From: a virus
IMG/VR virus record: IMGVR_UViG_3300034018_001712
Span: 1 to 43,243 of that record
Length of the DNA: 43,243 nt
Direction: 5' to 3' (one strand)
The first letter of the stretch is position 1. Each line of letters opens with the position of its first letter. Below, piece after piece: positions 25,016-32,220 of this stretch. The notes beneath the pieces are model-generated. The model had not been told where the DNA came from, did no database searches, and saw only the letters and a program-made list of their open reading frames with translations. The translations under genes were made by a program, and so were the position numbers.

Positions 25016-25753
25016 ATGAAAACAAAAAACATATTGTTGGCAGTCGCAGCATTTGCTGCATTCACAAGCGTACAAGCTGGTACAGTTGAACCTGTAACTG
25101 TTACAGCTGAAGAGTCCTCGACACCATCCATTGTTGTTGAAACTGGATATTCTTCTGAAAGCGTGTGGCGCGGTGCTGACCTTGGCAGAGACGAAGCAAG
25201 TGCTGTTGTAACTACAACCACAGAATTACCAATTGGTGTTGGTCTTGATCTGGTCGCTGGTTATAGCAACGCTGACACTGAAGTAAAAGACGAAGAAACC
25301 GATCTTTCTGCAGTTTTCTCAAAAGAGATTGCTGATTATCTTGTTTCTTTGAGTTATACTTGGTATTCGCAAGACTTTGCCAAAGATGGTAGTGGACAAG
25401 CGCAAGAAGCTGGTCTTTCGGTTTCGCGTGAAGTTGGACCTGTTGATGTTACATTCACTCAATACCTTGCGATCAAGGGTGATAATAACTCATACAGCGA
25501 ACTAGCAGCAACATACAGTGACGATTTCGGTCTTCCTGTTGTGTTGGATTTCCGTTCTGAACTCGGCTATCTTGCTCAAGAAGGAAAATGCACTCATTTT
25601 GAAACTAGAATTTCAACCGATATTCCAGTTTTGCAAGAAGTAACAGCAGTTCCGTTTGTTGCATATTCTCTTGGTCTTGATGACTCTGTAGGTGCGCATT
25701 CAGACATGCATAATGTTTTCTTCGGTGGGATCGAGTTTAAGCGCTCGTTCTGA
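25016..25753 (+). CDS. outer-membrane beta-barrel protein, TorF-porin-like
   Basis: A 245-residue protein from the ATG at 25016 with a clear signal peptide (MKTKNILLAVAAFAAFTSVQ, cleaved before GTVEP). The mature part has alternating beta-strand pattern, VETGYSSESVWRGADLGRDE near the start as in TorF/Gcw_chp putative porins, and a C-terminal Phe (FKRSF) typical of outer-membrane barrels. Codon use is richer in G/C than neighbours, like the capsid gene, and it has its own terminator. It is an independent, probably strongly expressed unit. It could replace or mask host porins, block superinfection or alter uptake; host acquisition is likely. Confidence 0.8.
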   Translation: MKTKNILLAVAAFAAFTSVQAGTVEPVTVTAEESSTPSIVVETGYSSESVWRGADLGRDEASAVVTTTTELPIGVGLDLVAGYSNADTEVKDEETDLSAVFSKEIADYLVSLSYTWYSQDFAKDGSGQAQEAGLSVSREVGPVDVTFTQYLAIKGDNNSYSELAATYSDDFGLPVVLDFRSELGYLAQEGKCTHFETRISTDIPVLQEVTAVPFVAYSLGLDDSVGAHSDMHNVFFGGIEFKRSF

Positions 25754-25786
25754 TTTAGATATTCAAAAACCAAAATAAAAACCAAT

Positions 25787-25819
25787 ACCGTCTTGTGAGA
25801 AATCGCAAGGCGGTTTTTT
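25787..25819 (+). terminator. intrinsic terminator after beta-barrel gene
   Basis: ACCGTCTTG (25787-25795) pairs with CAAGGCGGT (25806-25814), 9 bp with one G-U, ten-base loop, followed by TTTTTT. Strong rho-independent terminator. Confidence 0.9.
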
Positions 25820-25854
25820 AATGTAAAAATTTTATTATATATTAAATATTAAAT

Positions 25855-27918
25855 ATGCGCAAAGATTTTTCAGAATTGTCATTTTTATATGAAAATGTTC
25901 TTATAAATGAAATATCTCAAAAATATGTGGATGTTATAAAAAAAGCTGCCAATGACCATGTGTTACCATTTGAAAATGTTTTTAACAATAAGTTGAGGAT
26001 TATACTTCCCATCAAGGGAACTGAAACATACAATGCTATTTTAAATGATATTTCAAAAATAAAAGATTTTGATCGTTTCGATCCAGAAAAAAAAGAGGTC
26101 GTTAGAAAAATAAAACTCGATCCAAAATATGGCGGGGGAGAGAAAGAACAAAAAATAAACTTGGGAAGAGCGATCAATTCTTTAAAAATTGATCCAGAAA
26201 CAAAAAAGAAATATTTAAATTGGTTTGCCAATTACGAATCCAACATACCAGAAATGAATGATCTTAAAAGATTTTCTGTGGTTGTTTCAAGAAGTCCAAT
26301 TGATGTGTTGAGAATGTCTGATATCAGCGATATAGAATCATGTCATAGTCAAGGCGGTGCGTATTTTCAATGTGCGATTCAAGAAGCTATAACAGGCGGG
26401 GCTGTGGCTTATGTTGTACACACCAGAGATCTTAAAAAATTATCAGACGATGAGTTTCAAAATGAAGAAATATTCGAAGACAAAGAAAGAAACGTCAAAG
26501 GAATCGGCGTATGGTCTAGATTAAGAATAAGAAGATACGAAATAGAAGAAAACAACAATGATATCGGGATTCCAGAAGTCAGAATCTATGGTCGAAAAAT
26601 ACCAGGATTTTATGACACTGTGAAAAACTTTTTAACAAAATCTCAACAATACAGCGTTGATAATCTTTATAAATTATATAAAAATAAACAACTTAAAAAA
26701 ACTGGTGGCTCTTATTCAGATTCCAGCGATAGTCAATTATTCAATAGAATGTACGACACTGATGTTTTTTATGGAAGCATTCGTCACGAAGACAATGATG
26801 AAAATGCGGGTAGAGAAGCGCAATTCGAAGAAGAATTAGCAGGATTTCAAAACCGTTTCGAGTTTGAACATTGTAATGCGGGTTATAGTATTGATGGAGA
26901 TGATGATTATGTTTATTATACAGCGTGGGGAGCAATCAATATAGATCTTGGAGAATATCAAGTGATTGATGATTTTGTAGAATTTGACAGCGAGTATGAG
27001 ATAAGCCAATTAAAAAAATACAACAAAGATTCTCAACACCAATGGGAAAGATCACTGCCATATAATTTTAAAAACAGAAACCAAGAATCCTCAATAAACA
27101 CTTATAAAAATTTCCTAACAGATTTTGAACAATACGATAGCACATCTTTCGTAGAAGACTCGTTGGCTTCGATAAGCATAAAAAGAAATTACAATGAAAA
27201 AACGGGAAATTGGGAAAAAAATCATTCATCAATGTCGCTGGGAATATTATTCAACAACGAAGAAAGCACAGACGACACTGACGAGTATCTCTCTTTCTTG
27301 AGAGAGGTTGACAACATAGATGGAAACTACGAATCAATCAAAAAAGCATTATTAAAAGCTTTATTGAAAAACGGTTTGATAAAATCAGGACCAGATATGG
27401 AAAAATATACCACCATATCAAAAGAAAAAGAATTTGTAGAAGATATAAAGAACTTTGAATTTGATACGTCAGAAGACGCATTAACAACTGATATATTTTT
27501 GGGAAGATACACAGAGCTATCAAAAGATGTTGCTTACGCAAACATCAGCATGATATTTGGAGAAGCACTTGAAAAATATCTAGACACGTATTACAAATCA
27601 CCGCAAATCAATACACAGCAAACCACATTTGATAAGTTTTTTGAAAACCACTACAACGAAACGCTTGTTAATAAGTATGGAATAGAAAATATCAAATGCA
27701 GATACACCACCCAAGCATTCAACACCGAATTATACAACATGAGTTTGGAAATAAAATTCGAAGCATTGAACAGCAAAACCGCGCCAATTATCAAATTCCT
27801 AAATGATCACTATGATGATATAACCAACATAGCCAAAATGTTTTTCTTAAAACTCGCCAAAATAGAAAACCAGGACACCAAAAGATTACAACAGGTGTAT
27901 GGTAAGTTATTACAATAA
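25855..27918 (+). CDS. large unknown phage protein with cargo-like N-terminus
   Basis: A 687-residue protein. MRKDFSELSFLYENVLINEI is one of the best examples of the shared N-terminal peptide, with INE|I as candidate cleavage site. Residues ~140-190 (VVVSRSPIDVLRMSDISDIE, then SCHSQGGAYFQCAIQEA) match a family of large uncharacterised proteins of T4-like and jumbo phages. Cys163, His164 and Cys173 are candidate functional residues. The rest is acidic and helical with DDDDYVYY and similar stretches. TTAAATA at 25842-25848 lies 13 bases before the ATG. No function is known; a DNA-injected internal protein is the favoured idea. Confidence 0.75.
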   Translation: MRKDFSELSFLYENVLINEISQKYVDVIKKAANDHVLPFENVFNNKLRIILPIKGTETYNAILNDISKIKDFDRFDPEKKEVVRKIKLDPKYGGGEKEQKINLGRAINSLKIDPETKKKYLNWFANYESNIPEMNDLKRFSVVVSRSPIDVLRMSDISDIESCHSQGGAYFQCAIQEAITGGAVAYVVHTRDLKKLSDDEFQNEEIFEDKERNVKGIGVWSRLRIRRYEIEENNNDIGIPEVRIYGRKIPGFYDTVKNFLTKSQQYSVDNLYKLYKNKQLKKTGGSYSDSSDSQLFNRMYDTDVFYGSIRHEDNDENAGREAQFEEELAGFQNRFEFEHCNAGYSIDGDDDYVYYTAWGAINIDLGEYQVIDDFVEFDSEYEISQLKKYNKDSQHQWERSLPYNFKNRNQESSINTYKNFLTDFEQYDSTSFVEDSLASISIKRNYNEKTGNWEKNHSSMSLGILFNNEESTDDTDEYLSFLREVDNIDGNYESIKKALLKALLKNGLIKSGPDMEKYTTISKEKEFVEDIKNFEFDTSEDALTTDIFLGRYTELSKDVAYANISMIFGEALEKYLDTYYKSPQINTQQTTFDKFFENHYNETLVNKYGIENIKCRYTTQAFNTELYNMSLEIKFEALNSKTAPIIKFLNDHYDDITNIAKMFFLKLAKIENQDTKRLQQVYGKLLQ

Positions 27919-28329
27919 TCAACCTTCCATAACTTCATCTAAATCATAAAAGCTATTTATAAAATTGATATTGGCTTTTTGGATTGGTGTGAATCTGTGT
28001 GTAACTTCTTTTTCGTAAAATGTTTTGTTCTGCGAAAAAACAATTCGAACCCATCCCAAAGAAAAAAGAGTATCGTATACTCCTTTTTTGGAAGAAGTCC
28101 CAATACTATCTAAAATTTGTTTTCCAACGATTTCATGTTGTCCAACACCACCACGCACCACTGCAAAATTACCATGGCGATCCATCCAAAACCCATAAGG
28201 TTTGTTCATAGGCAAACGAACAATGCTGTTGTGTATTTTCAAGGTGTCTTGATCATCAAAAGCTTTTGTTTTACTTGCTTCTTCAATCATTTCAAGATAA
28301 ATACTGTTTATATCTAAACGATAATTCAT
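27919..28329 (-). CDS. conserved phage protein with cargo-like N-terminus
   Basis: A 136-residue protein starting MNYRLDINSIYLEMIEEASK, again the shared peptide (IEE|A site). The middle YGFWMDRHGNFAVVRGGVGQ followed by HEIVGKQIL resembles a small domain seen in many T4-like phage proteins of unknown function. TTAAATA (minus, from 28341) lies 12 bases before the ATG. It is convergent with the 687-residue gene. Confidence 0.72.
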   Translation of the reverse strand: MNYRLDINSIYLEMIEEASKTKAFDDQDTLKIHNSIVRLPMNKPYGFWMDRHGNFAVVRGGVGQHEIVGKQILDSIGTSSKKGVYDTLFSLGWVRIVFSQNKTFYEKEVTHRFTPIQKANINFINSFYDLDEVMEG

Positions 28330-28337
28330 AATTTTAT

Positions 28338-28811
28338 TTAATATAATTCGTTTTGTATAGAAGATAAGTATTCTCCATCCAGAGTTTGGATTATTTTGGA
28401 TTGCACAACAACACCAGGATTGATGATAATCACCGAAAGGTTTTCGTTTCTAATGTCTCCTTCGCCTGTGTTCTTGTAAAACGCTACATCATAATCACCC
28501 AAACCTTCAACATAATCATAACCGTGATCAGAGCCATCGTCTGGCAACAACTTTGGATACACATCACCCGTTCTAATAATTAGCTCATAAAGATAATATG
28601 TGTCATACTTTCCTTCGTCATTGATCATATAATCAGCGCGAATCAACGCTTGTTGACGAGTACCACAATGAGATCCCGAAACGTAATCTCGCTTATCACC
28701 ACGAGCAGAACTACGAAAAACTTTTAAATATTCCACACCTTCAACGTCTTTAAACTTTGTATTTGCCGTTAATTCTTGAGTGTTATAGAAAGATTCCAAA
28801 AAGCTTTTCAT
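28338..28811 (-). CDS. cargo-like protein, possible ADP-ribosyltransferase-type fold
   Basis: A 157-residue protein from the ATG at 28811, chosen because TTAAATA (minus, from 28823) lies 12 bases upstream and MKSFLESFYNTQELTAN fits the shared N-terminus. An extension to 28886 would cross the divergent gene. The body EYLKVFRSSARGDKRDY, SGSHCGTRQQALIRA, YLYELIIRTGDVY is reminiscent of ADP-ribosyltransferase-like or Fic-unrelated HxGT toxin folds. This is weak and rests on pattern memory. T4 Alt is a packaged ADP-ribosyltransferase, which makes the idea attractive. Confidence 0.65.
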   Translation of the reverse strand: MKSFLESFYNTQELTANTKFKDVEGVEYLKVFRSSARGDKRDYVSGSHCGTRQQALIRADYMINDEGKYDTYYLYELIIRTGDVYPKLLPDDGSDHGYDYVEGLGDYDVAFYKNTGEGDIRNENLSVIIINPGVVVQSKIIQTLDGEYLSSIQNELY

Positions 28812-28816
28812 AGGAT

Positions 28817-28834
28817 TATTTAATTGACTAAATA
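28817..28834. promoter_or_regulatory. divergent late-type promoter pair
   Basis: In the 32-base gap between starts at 28811 (minus) and 28844 (plus), TTAAATA on minus (28823-28817) and CTAAATA on plus (28828-28834) sit back to back, 12 and 16 bases from their start codons. Confidence 0.6.
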
Positions 28835-28843
28835 TTTTAGATA

Positions 28844-29239
28844 ATGAAAAACAGAGATCAACTATTATTGACAAATATATATACAAGTTCTGTTTTGTCA
28901 GAAAGTATAACAGCAGCTGTTAAAAAAATTTCAATTGAAAACCTTTTACCAGATAAAGATAACATGGAAGTGGCTGTTGATTCTCTAAGAAAAGGCATGC
29001 GCAGTTCTGATAATAATCCTATATCGGTTTATAAAAATAAAAATAAATATATAGTAGCAGACGGACATCATCGCTTGTTGCAATCCATAATCAACGGCGA
29101 TGAATCCATCAACGCAAAAATCCTTCACTCAGACACACCAGTATCCACAACAGGAACAATCAAATTAGACTTATTCGACGGCGATTACTATGGACTGGAT
29201 TCATCTCTAGAAAACGGATGGTTAATAAAAAGACTATGA
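28844..29239 (+). CDS. ParB/sulfiredoxin-like protein with cargo-like N-terminus
   Basis: A 131-residue protein. MKNRDQLLLTNIYTSSVLSE fits the shared peptide with an LSE|S site. The remainder is a ParB-N/sulfiredoxin-like domain: NPISVYKNKNKYIVADGHHR, with the DGHHR motif at 73-77. Related proteins bind nucleotides or nick DNA. The stop overlaps the next start (ATGA). A delivered DNA-acting factor is possible. Confidence 0.75.
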   Translation: MKNRDQLLLTNIYTSSVLSESITAAVKKISIENLLPDKDNMEVAVDSLRKGMRSSDNNPISVYKNKNKYIVADGHHRLLQSIINGDESINAKILHSDTPVSTTGTIKLDLFDGDYYGLDSSLENGWLIKRL

Positions 29240-30090
29240 AAAACGAAGACAGATATTTTTTAGAAGAACTCTATACAGAAATGGCATTGTCCAATCTACA
29301 AACGATTGGCAAATGGCAAGACGATAAAAATAGACACGGATATGACAAAGCATCAGTAGGAATACTATCATCTCCCGCAGGATTAAAAAAATTAGAAGAC
29401 ACATTCAACAAAATAGGAGGATGGGACTTTAATCTATATTTCGTAAAATTACCAAACGCATGGAAACAAAGCGAAATGGGACTGGTTGATATCAACAACC
29501 TACCACAATTAATCAAAGTCGAAGCGGGAAAAGATTTCCCCATGCCAACAGACAGCGAAATAACAATCATATTCACAAACAACGCAGCGGCAGAAAAAGT
29601 ACCATTAACACCATGGACAATAGCACACAGAATAGGACATTCTTTCGCAGCAACATTCAGAAGAGGAAACGATAAATCTATACAACACTATGATAACGAA
29701 ATATCAAATATATTAAAAAAATTATTAATGTGTTATAATATAAAACCAGAAGGAAATCTGTTATACTCCCAAGCTTATTATATAAGAGATCTATTTCAAA
29801 AAATAGGAAAGTTCCGTAGTGCTAGAATGGGTAAATTAAATCGCCCAGCAGAATTCTATCACGAAGCGTTCTCGTATTGGTTATTACACGATGGAGAACT
29901 AAACTTCAATGATCCCCCACAATCACTGATAGACAGCAACAAACAAGCATGGGGAACACCAGTGGGTATGAATTATAGATTACAAGATGCAGAAACAGCA
30001 GAAGACTTATTATATCAATTAAAATATGAATTAGAAGAGAAATTCAATTATATGATAGGAAGACACATCGGCACAACGTCGATTATGTGA
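29236..30090 (+). CDS. zincin-like unknown protein with cargo-like N-terminus
   Basis: A 284-residue protein from the ATG at 29236, which overlaps the previous stop. MKNEDRYFLEELYTEMALSN carries the shared peptide. Residues ~123-137 read PLTPWTIAHRIGHSF: H131 and H135 are spaced as in HExxH zincins but Glu is replaced (HRIGH). A later segment RPAEFYHEAFSYWLLHDG could supply other ligands. It may be a metalloprotease relative with altered chemistry or a pseudoenzyme. Last gene before an AT-rich repeat region. Confidence 0.72.
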   Translation: MKNEDRYFLEELYTEMALSNLQTIGKWQDDKNRHGYDKASVGILSSPAGLKKLEDTFNKIGGWDFNLYFVKLPNAWKQSEMGLVDINNLPQLIKVEAGKDFPMPTDSEITIIFTNNAAAEKVPLTPWTIAHRIGHSFAATFRRGNDKSIQHYDNEISNILKKLLMCYNIKPEGNLLYSQAYYIRDLFQKIGKFRSARMGKLNRPAEFYHEAFSYWLLHDGELNFNDPPQSLIDSNKQAWGTPVGMNYRLQDAETAEDLLYQLKYELEEKFNYMIGRHIGTTSIM

Positions 30091-30094
30091 TCGG

Positions 30095-30300
30095 GCCTTA
30101 TACAAAAAACCTATAAAAATATAAAAAAAAATATTTTAATAAAAATTGGCCTTATATAAAAACCTACAAAAAATACAAAAAATATTTTATATAGTAAAAA
30201 AGCCTTATAGTAAAACTTACAAAAAATACAAAAAATATTTTAATAGTAAAAAAGCCTTATATAAAAAACTTACAAAAAATACAAAAAATATTTTTCCATG
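30095..30300 (+). repeat. four AT-rich tandem repeats of about 52-54 bp
   Basis: Four imperfect units each begin with GCCTTATA and contain AAAAAATACAAAAAATATTTT. No credible gene lies in 30091-30392; an open frame here is a by-product of the repeats. The stretch separates the plus-strand block from the end of the minus-strand array and could be a spacer, a transcription-slowing tract or a recombination site. Confidence 0.8.
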
Positions 30301-30320
30301 GCCCCCCCTTTCAAAAAAAA

Positions 30321-30360
30321 CCTACCAGCGTGTAGAAGCAAATTCTAACACGCTGGTAGG
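30321..30360 (-). terminator. strong terminator ending the minus-strand array
   Basis: CCTACCAGCGTGT (30321-30333) and ACACGCTGGTAGG (30348-30360) form a perfect 13-bp stem, extended by AGAA/TTCT inside. On the minus strand it is followed by TTTTTTTT, so it stops leftward transcription from the small-gene array before the plus-strand block. Confidence 0.92.
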
Positions 30361-30392
30361 TATGGTTGTATGTTATTCTAGTTTCTTACTAC

Positions 30393-30620
30393 TCAGTAGT
30401 CAGCTAACTCACCGAATTCCTCTTCGACGAACTCTCGTGCGAACTCTCTGGCAGCGTCAGTGACTTCAGCAGCTAGGTCATAGCCGTTGTCGATCATCTC
30501 TTCGATCTCGTCGATGTAGTCGCAAAGTGATGCCGTGTCTGGCAGGTCTGATAGACTCATCATGGTGATGGCTTCGACTTCACGATTGATAATGTTGATT
30601 GCTTTTTGTCTGTTTGTCAT
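30393..30620 (-). CDS. small acidic hypothetical protein
   Basis: A 75-residue acidic, helical protein (DEIEEMIDNGYDLAAEVTDA, REFVEEEFGE). It is the last coding gene of the minus array. The 16-base promoter-like element at 30638-30653 lies just upstream and another copy follows the stop. No family recognised. Confidence 0.7.
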   Translation of the reverse strand: MTNRQKAINIINREVEAITMMSLSDLPDTASLCDYIDEIEEMIDNGYDLAAEVTDAAREFAREFVEEEFGELADY

Positions 30621-30657
30621 GGCAAGGTTATGATAATCTAGTTTTTAACTGGTGATT

Positions 30658-30690
30658 GGCAAGCAGGAGACGATCAATCTCCCACTTGCC
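30658..30690 (-). other. 13-bp hairpin between genes
   Basis: GGCAAGCAGGAGA (30658-30670) and TCTCCCACTTGCC (30678-30690) pair over 13 positions with two G-U-type pairs in the minus RNA and a seven-base loop. It sits after the 25-residue gene and before the next promoter element. It has no T tract, so it may be a processing or stability hairpin. Confidence 0.5.
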
Positions 30691-30703
30691 TTTACCATGC
30701 TAC

Positions 30704-30781
30704 CTATTGAAACATTTGAATGACTACAACCATCCAGATGGCAAGGTTGAGTCCAATGACGATACCGAGTAATTCTTTCAT
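30704..30781 (-). CDS. 25-residue single-pass membrane peptide
   Basis: A short open frame, MKELLGIVIGLNLAIWMVVV continuing to IQMFQ, is almost entirely a membrane helix. It lies between a promoter element with a structured leader (30796-30868) and a hairpin, in the same spacing as neighbouring genes. Coding is likely but not proven at this length. Confidence 0.5.
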   Translation of the reverse strand: MKELLGIVIGLNLAIWMVVVIQMFQ

Positions 30782-30795
30782 GATGTTAAGATATG

Positions 30796-30868
30796 TTGTC
30801 GCCCCCTCAACTTTCTACTGCGTTGCTACGGGATCTTGTGAGTAGGGGAAACCACCCCAGGGCGACAA
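30796..30868 (-). ncRNA. structured leader RNA candidate
   Basis: In the minus-strand RNA, TTGTCGCCC (from 30868) pairs with GGGCGACAA (to 30796), closing a 73-base element. Inside are GGGG-TGGTTT-CCCC and CTACT...AGTAG stems, making a three-way-junction-like fold. It begins about 12 bases after the promoter element at 30881-30896 and ends 15 bases before the 25-residue membrane peptide gene. It could be a regulatory leader or a stable small RNA. Confidence 0.5.
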
Positions 30869-30888
30869 AAGGATTATGTTCTAGTTTT

Positions 30889-31089
30889 TTACTGGTGGCC
30901 AGAGTAGTTTACTGGTTCGTCAGAGTCAACCTTGACGCACCAGCACTTCTTGGCTGTTTTCTTCTGGTAGTCAGTCCATGGCTTTGGGCCAAAGGCAGCT
31001 TCCCAAGCTGCCTTTTCTGTTGGGCCATCGCCCAGATTGCAATGTCGAAGGCAATTGATGCCCGATTGTCCTTTGATGATGTATTTCAT
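30889..31089 (-). CDS. hypothetical protein
   Basis: A 66-residue protein with CLRHCN and KKCWCVKVDSDEP cysteine pairs (four Cys), which might bind metal. The TAA stop lies inside the promoter-like element at 30881-30896. The element at 31107-31122 precedes its start. Confidence 0.68.
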   Translation of the reverse strand: MKYIIKGQSGINCLRHCNLGDGPTEKAAWEAAFGPKPWTDYQKKTAKKCWCVKVDSDEPVNYSGHQ

Positions 31090-31114
31090 GGCGAAACTAT
31101 TATGATCTAGTTTT

Positions 31115-31336
31115 TTACTGGTTGACTTTAGCTTCCCAGTTGAAAATGTCGGCTTGACTGATCTTGATGCCGTGCTTGTAAAACAAGTGGGACAACGCGA
31201 GTCGGCTCATGCCTTTCTTGCGGCACACTCTGATTGCCTTTCGATAAGGCTCACAGCGCTTCACAAAGGGAGCGGTGCGGCGTGGCATCGGAGTGTTGAT
31301 GATTTGATTTGAGATGTGTGCGGATGATAGTTTCAT
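31115..31336 (-). CDS. small basic HTH-like protein
   Basis: A 73-residue basic protein. RKKGMSRLALSHLFYKHGIK followed by ISQADIFNWEAKVNQ looks like a helix-turn-helix. It could be a phage transcription regulator for the surrounding repeated promoters; this is inference. The stop is inside the element at 31107-31122. Confidence 0.62.
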   Translation of the reverse strand: MKLSSAHISNQIINTPMPRRTAPFVKRCEPYRKAIRVCRKKGMSRLALSHLFYKHGIKISQADIFNWEAKVNQ

Positions 31337-31375
31337 AGTAGTGGTGTGGTATTGGAATGATATTCTAGTTTTTTA

Positions 31376-31585
31376 TTAGTTAAATCGGCAAACCTCTTCA
31401 AAAATTCCTTCGTTGTTTTGGACATAAAAGGAACAATCGAGCATTTCCATTTCGTCGTCCACTTCGTCTTCCATTGGAGGGCCAAACTCAATCACATCGC
31501 AAATTGGAGTGAAGTGAAGCTCCTTGTGCTTGTCGATGTAGCAAAGGAACAAATTGTCTACTGTGTAATCTTCTAGTGTATTCAT
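31376..31585 (-). CDS. small acidic hypothetical protein
   Basis: A 69-residue protein from the ATG at 31585 (MNTLEDYTVDNLFLCYIDKH), chosen because the promoter element at 31603-31618 is directly upstream. A longer in-frame start at 31804 would cross that element and the next gene. The C-terminal half is acidic (MEDEVDDEMEMLDCSF). The stop is inside the element at 31365-31380. Confidence 0.68.
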   Translation of the reverse strand: MNTLEDYTVDNLFLCYIDKHKELHFTPICDVIEFGPPMEDEVDDEMEMLDCSFYVQNNEGIFEEVCRFN

Positions 31586-31610
31586 GGTATTGGAATGATA
31601 TTCTAGTTTT

Positions 31611-31814
31611 TTAATACTCCCATTCTGGCTCGTATCCATCAGCGAAACGATCTTCGTATGCCGCATCGAGCCATGCGTCTTCGTTGCCCTCGTTGGTGAG
31701 GTCATAGGGAAGCAGGTCGTCTTGCAGATTGTAATGGGGATCATACAATGCTTCATCGCCGTATTCTTCAACAAAGACATTGTATGGGATGGTATCGGGT
31801 TCAATAGTATTCAT
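31611..31814 (-). CDS. small acidic hypothetical protein
   Basis: A 67-residue, very acidic and Tyr-rich protein (DPHYNLQDDLLPYDLTNEGN, EDRFADGYEPEWEY). It is preceded by the element at 31832-31847 and its stop lies in the element at 31603-31618. Acidic small early phage proteins are sometimes DNA mimics or host takeover factors; no evidence beyond composition. Confidence 0.66.
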   Translation of the reverse strand: MNTIEPDTIPYNVFVEEYGDEALYDPHYNLQDDLLPYDLTNEGNEDAWLDAAYEDRFADGYEPEWEY

Positions 31815-31847
31815 GGTAGTGTTAGGATAATTTAGTTTCTTACTGGT

Positions 31848-31998
31848 GATCCTTTAGGCGGATCAATCCATCGCTTTTCTGGCAAGCCGATTGCCACGCA
31901 CCGCCACGCTCTCCGTTGCGGCTTTTCTCTTGTGCCTATTTGATCGGTCGGCTTCCGTGTTCCTACTATGCGGGAACCTAACGCAAATTCATCATAAC
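31848..31998 (-). other. inter-element segment with an open frame lacking a start codon
   Basis: This 151-base block lies between two promoter elements. On minus there is an open frame of about 54 codons (reading YDEFALGSRIVGTRKPTDQI onward) ending at the next element, but no ATG/GTG/TTG at its start. The only ATG, just after the element, gives a five-codon frame. It may be a decayed gene or an RNA. A GATCC-GGATC hairpin sits at its 3' end. Confidence 0.4.
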
Positions 31999-32013
31999 CT
32001 AGTTTTTAACTGG

Positions 32014-32133
32014 TCAGATTTCGATGATGTCATCGTCATCGGCATAGGGATAAATCCCAGTATCGGGATCGTAAAGATCACCGAAAACGATTTGCAATTC
32101 CAAGGTATCAAGTAGGGCGAGTAGGTCAATCAT
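32014..32133 (-). CDS. 39-residue acidic protein
   Basis: An open frame starting ATG at 32133 encodes 39 residues (MIDLLALLDTLELQIVFGDL, then YDPDTGIYPYADDDDIIEI). The element at 32151-32166 is upstream and the TGA overlaps the element at 31999-32014, the same design as longer neighbours. Confidence 0.62.
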   Translation of the reverse strand: MIDLLALLDTLELQIVFGDLYDPDTGIYPYADDDDIIEI

Positions 32134-32177
32134 GGCAGGGTCATCATAACCTAGTTTTTAACTAGTGGATTTGAGAT

Positions 32178-32212
32178 AAAAAAAGGGGAGAGTGAAAAAT
32201 CACTCTCCCCTT
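32178..32212 (-). terminator. strong minus-strand terminator
   Basis: AAGGGGAGAGTGA (32183-32195) and TCACTCTCCCCTT (32200-32212) form a perfect 13-bp stem with a four-base loop, followed on minus by a T run. It ends the 91-residue gene. The next gene then has its own promoter element at 32151-32166. Confidence 0.93.
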
Positions 32213-32220
32213 GTGGATTG

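Noticed and set aside
28020-28317. Plus-strand frames opposite the 27919-28329 gene
   Set aside because: Antisense shadows; the minus-strand protein has a conserved phage motif and a correctly placed promoter box.
30146-30463. 105-codon plus-strand open frame
   Set aside because: It is composed of Lys/Tyr/Asn from the AT-rich tandem repeats and runs through a terminator hairpin and an antisense gene.
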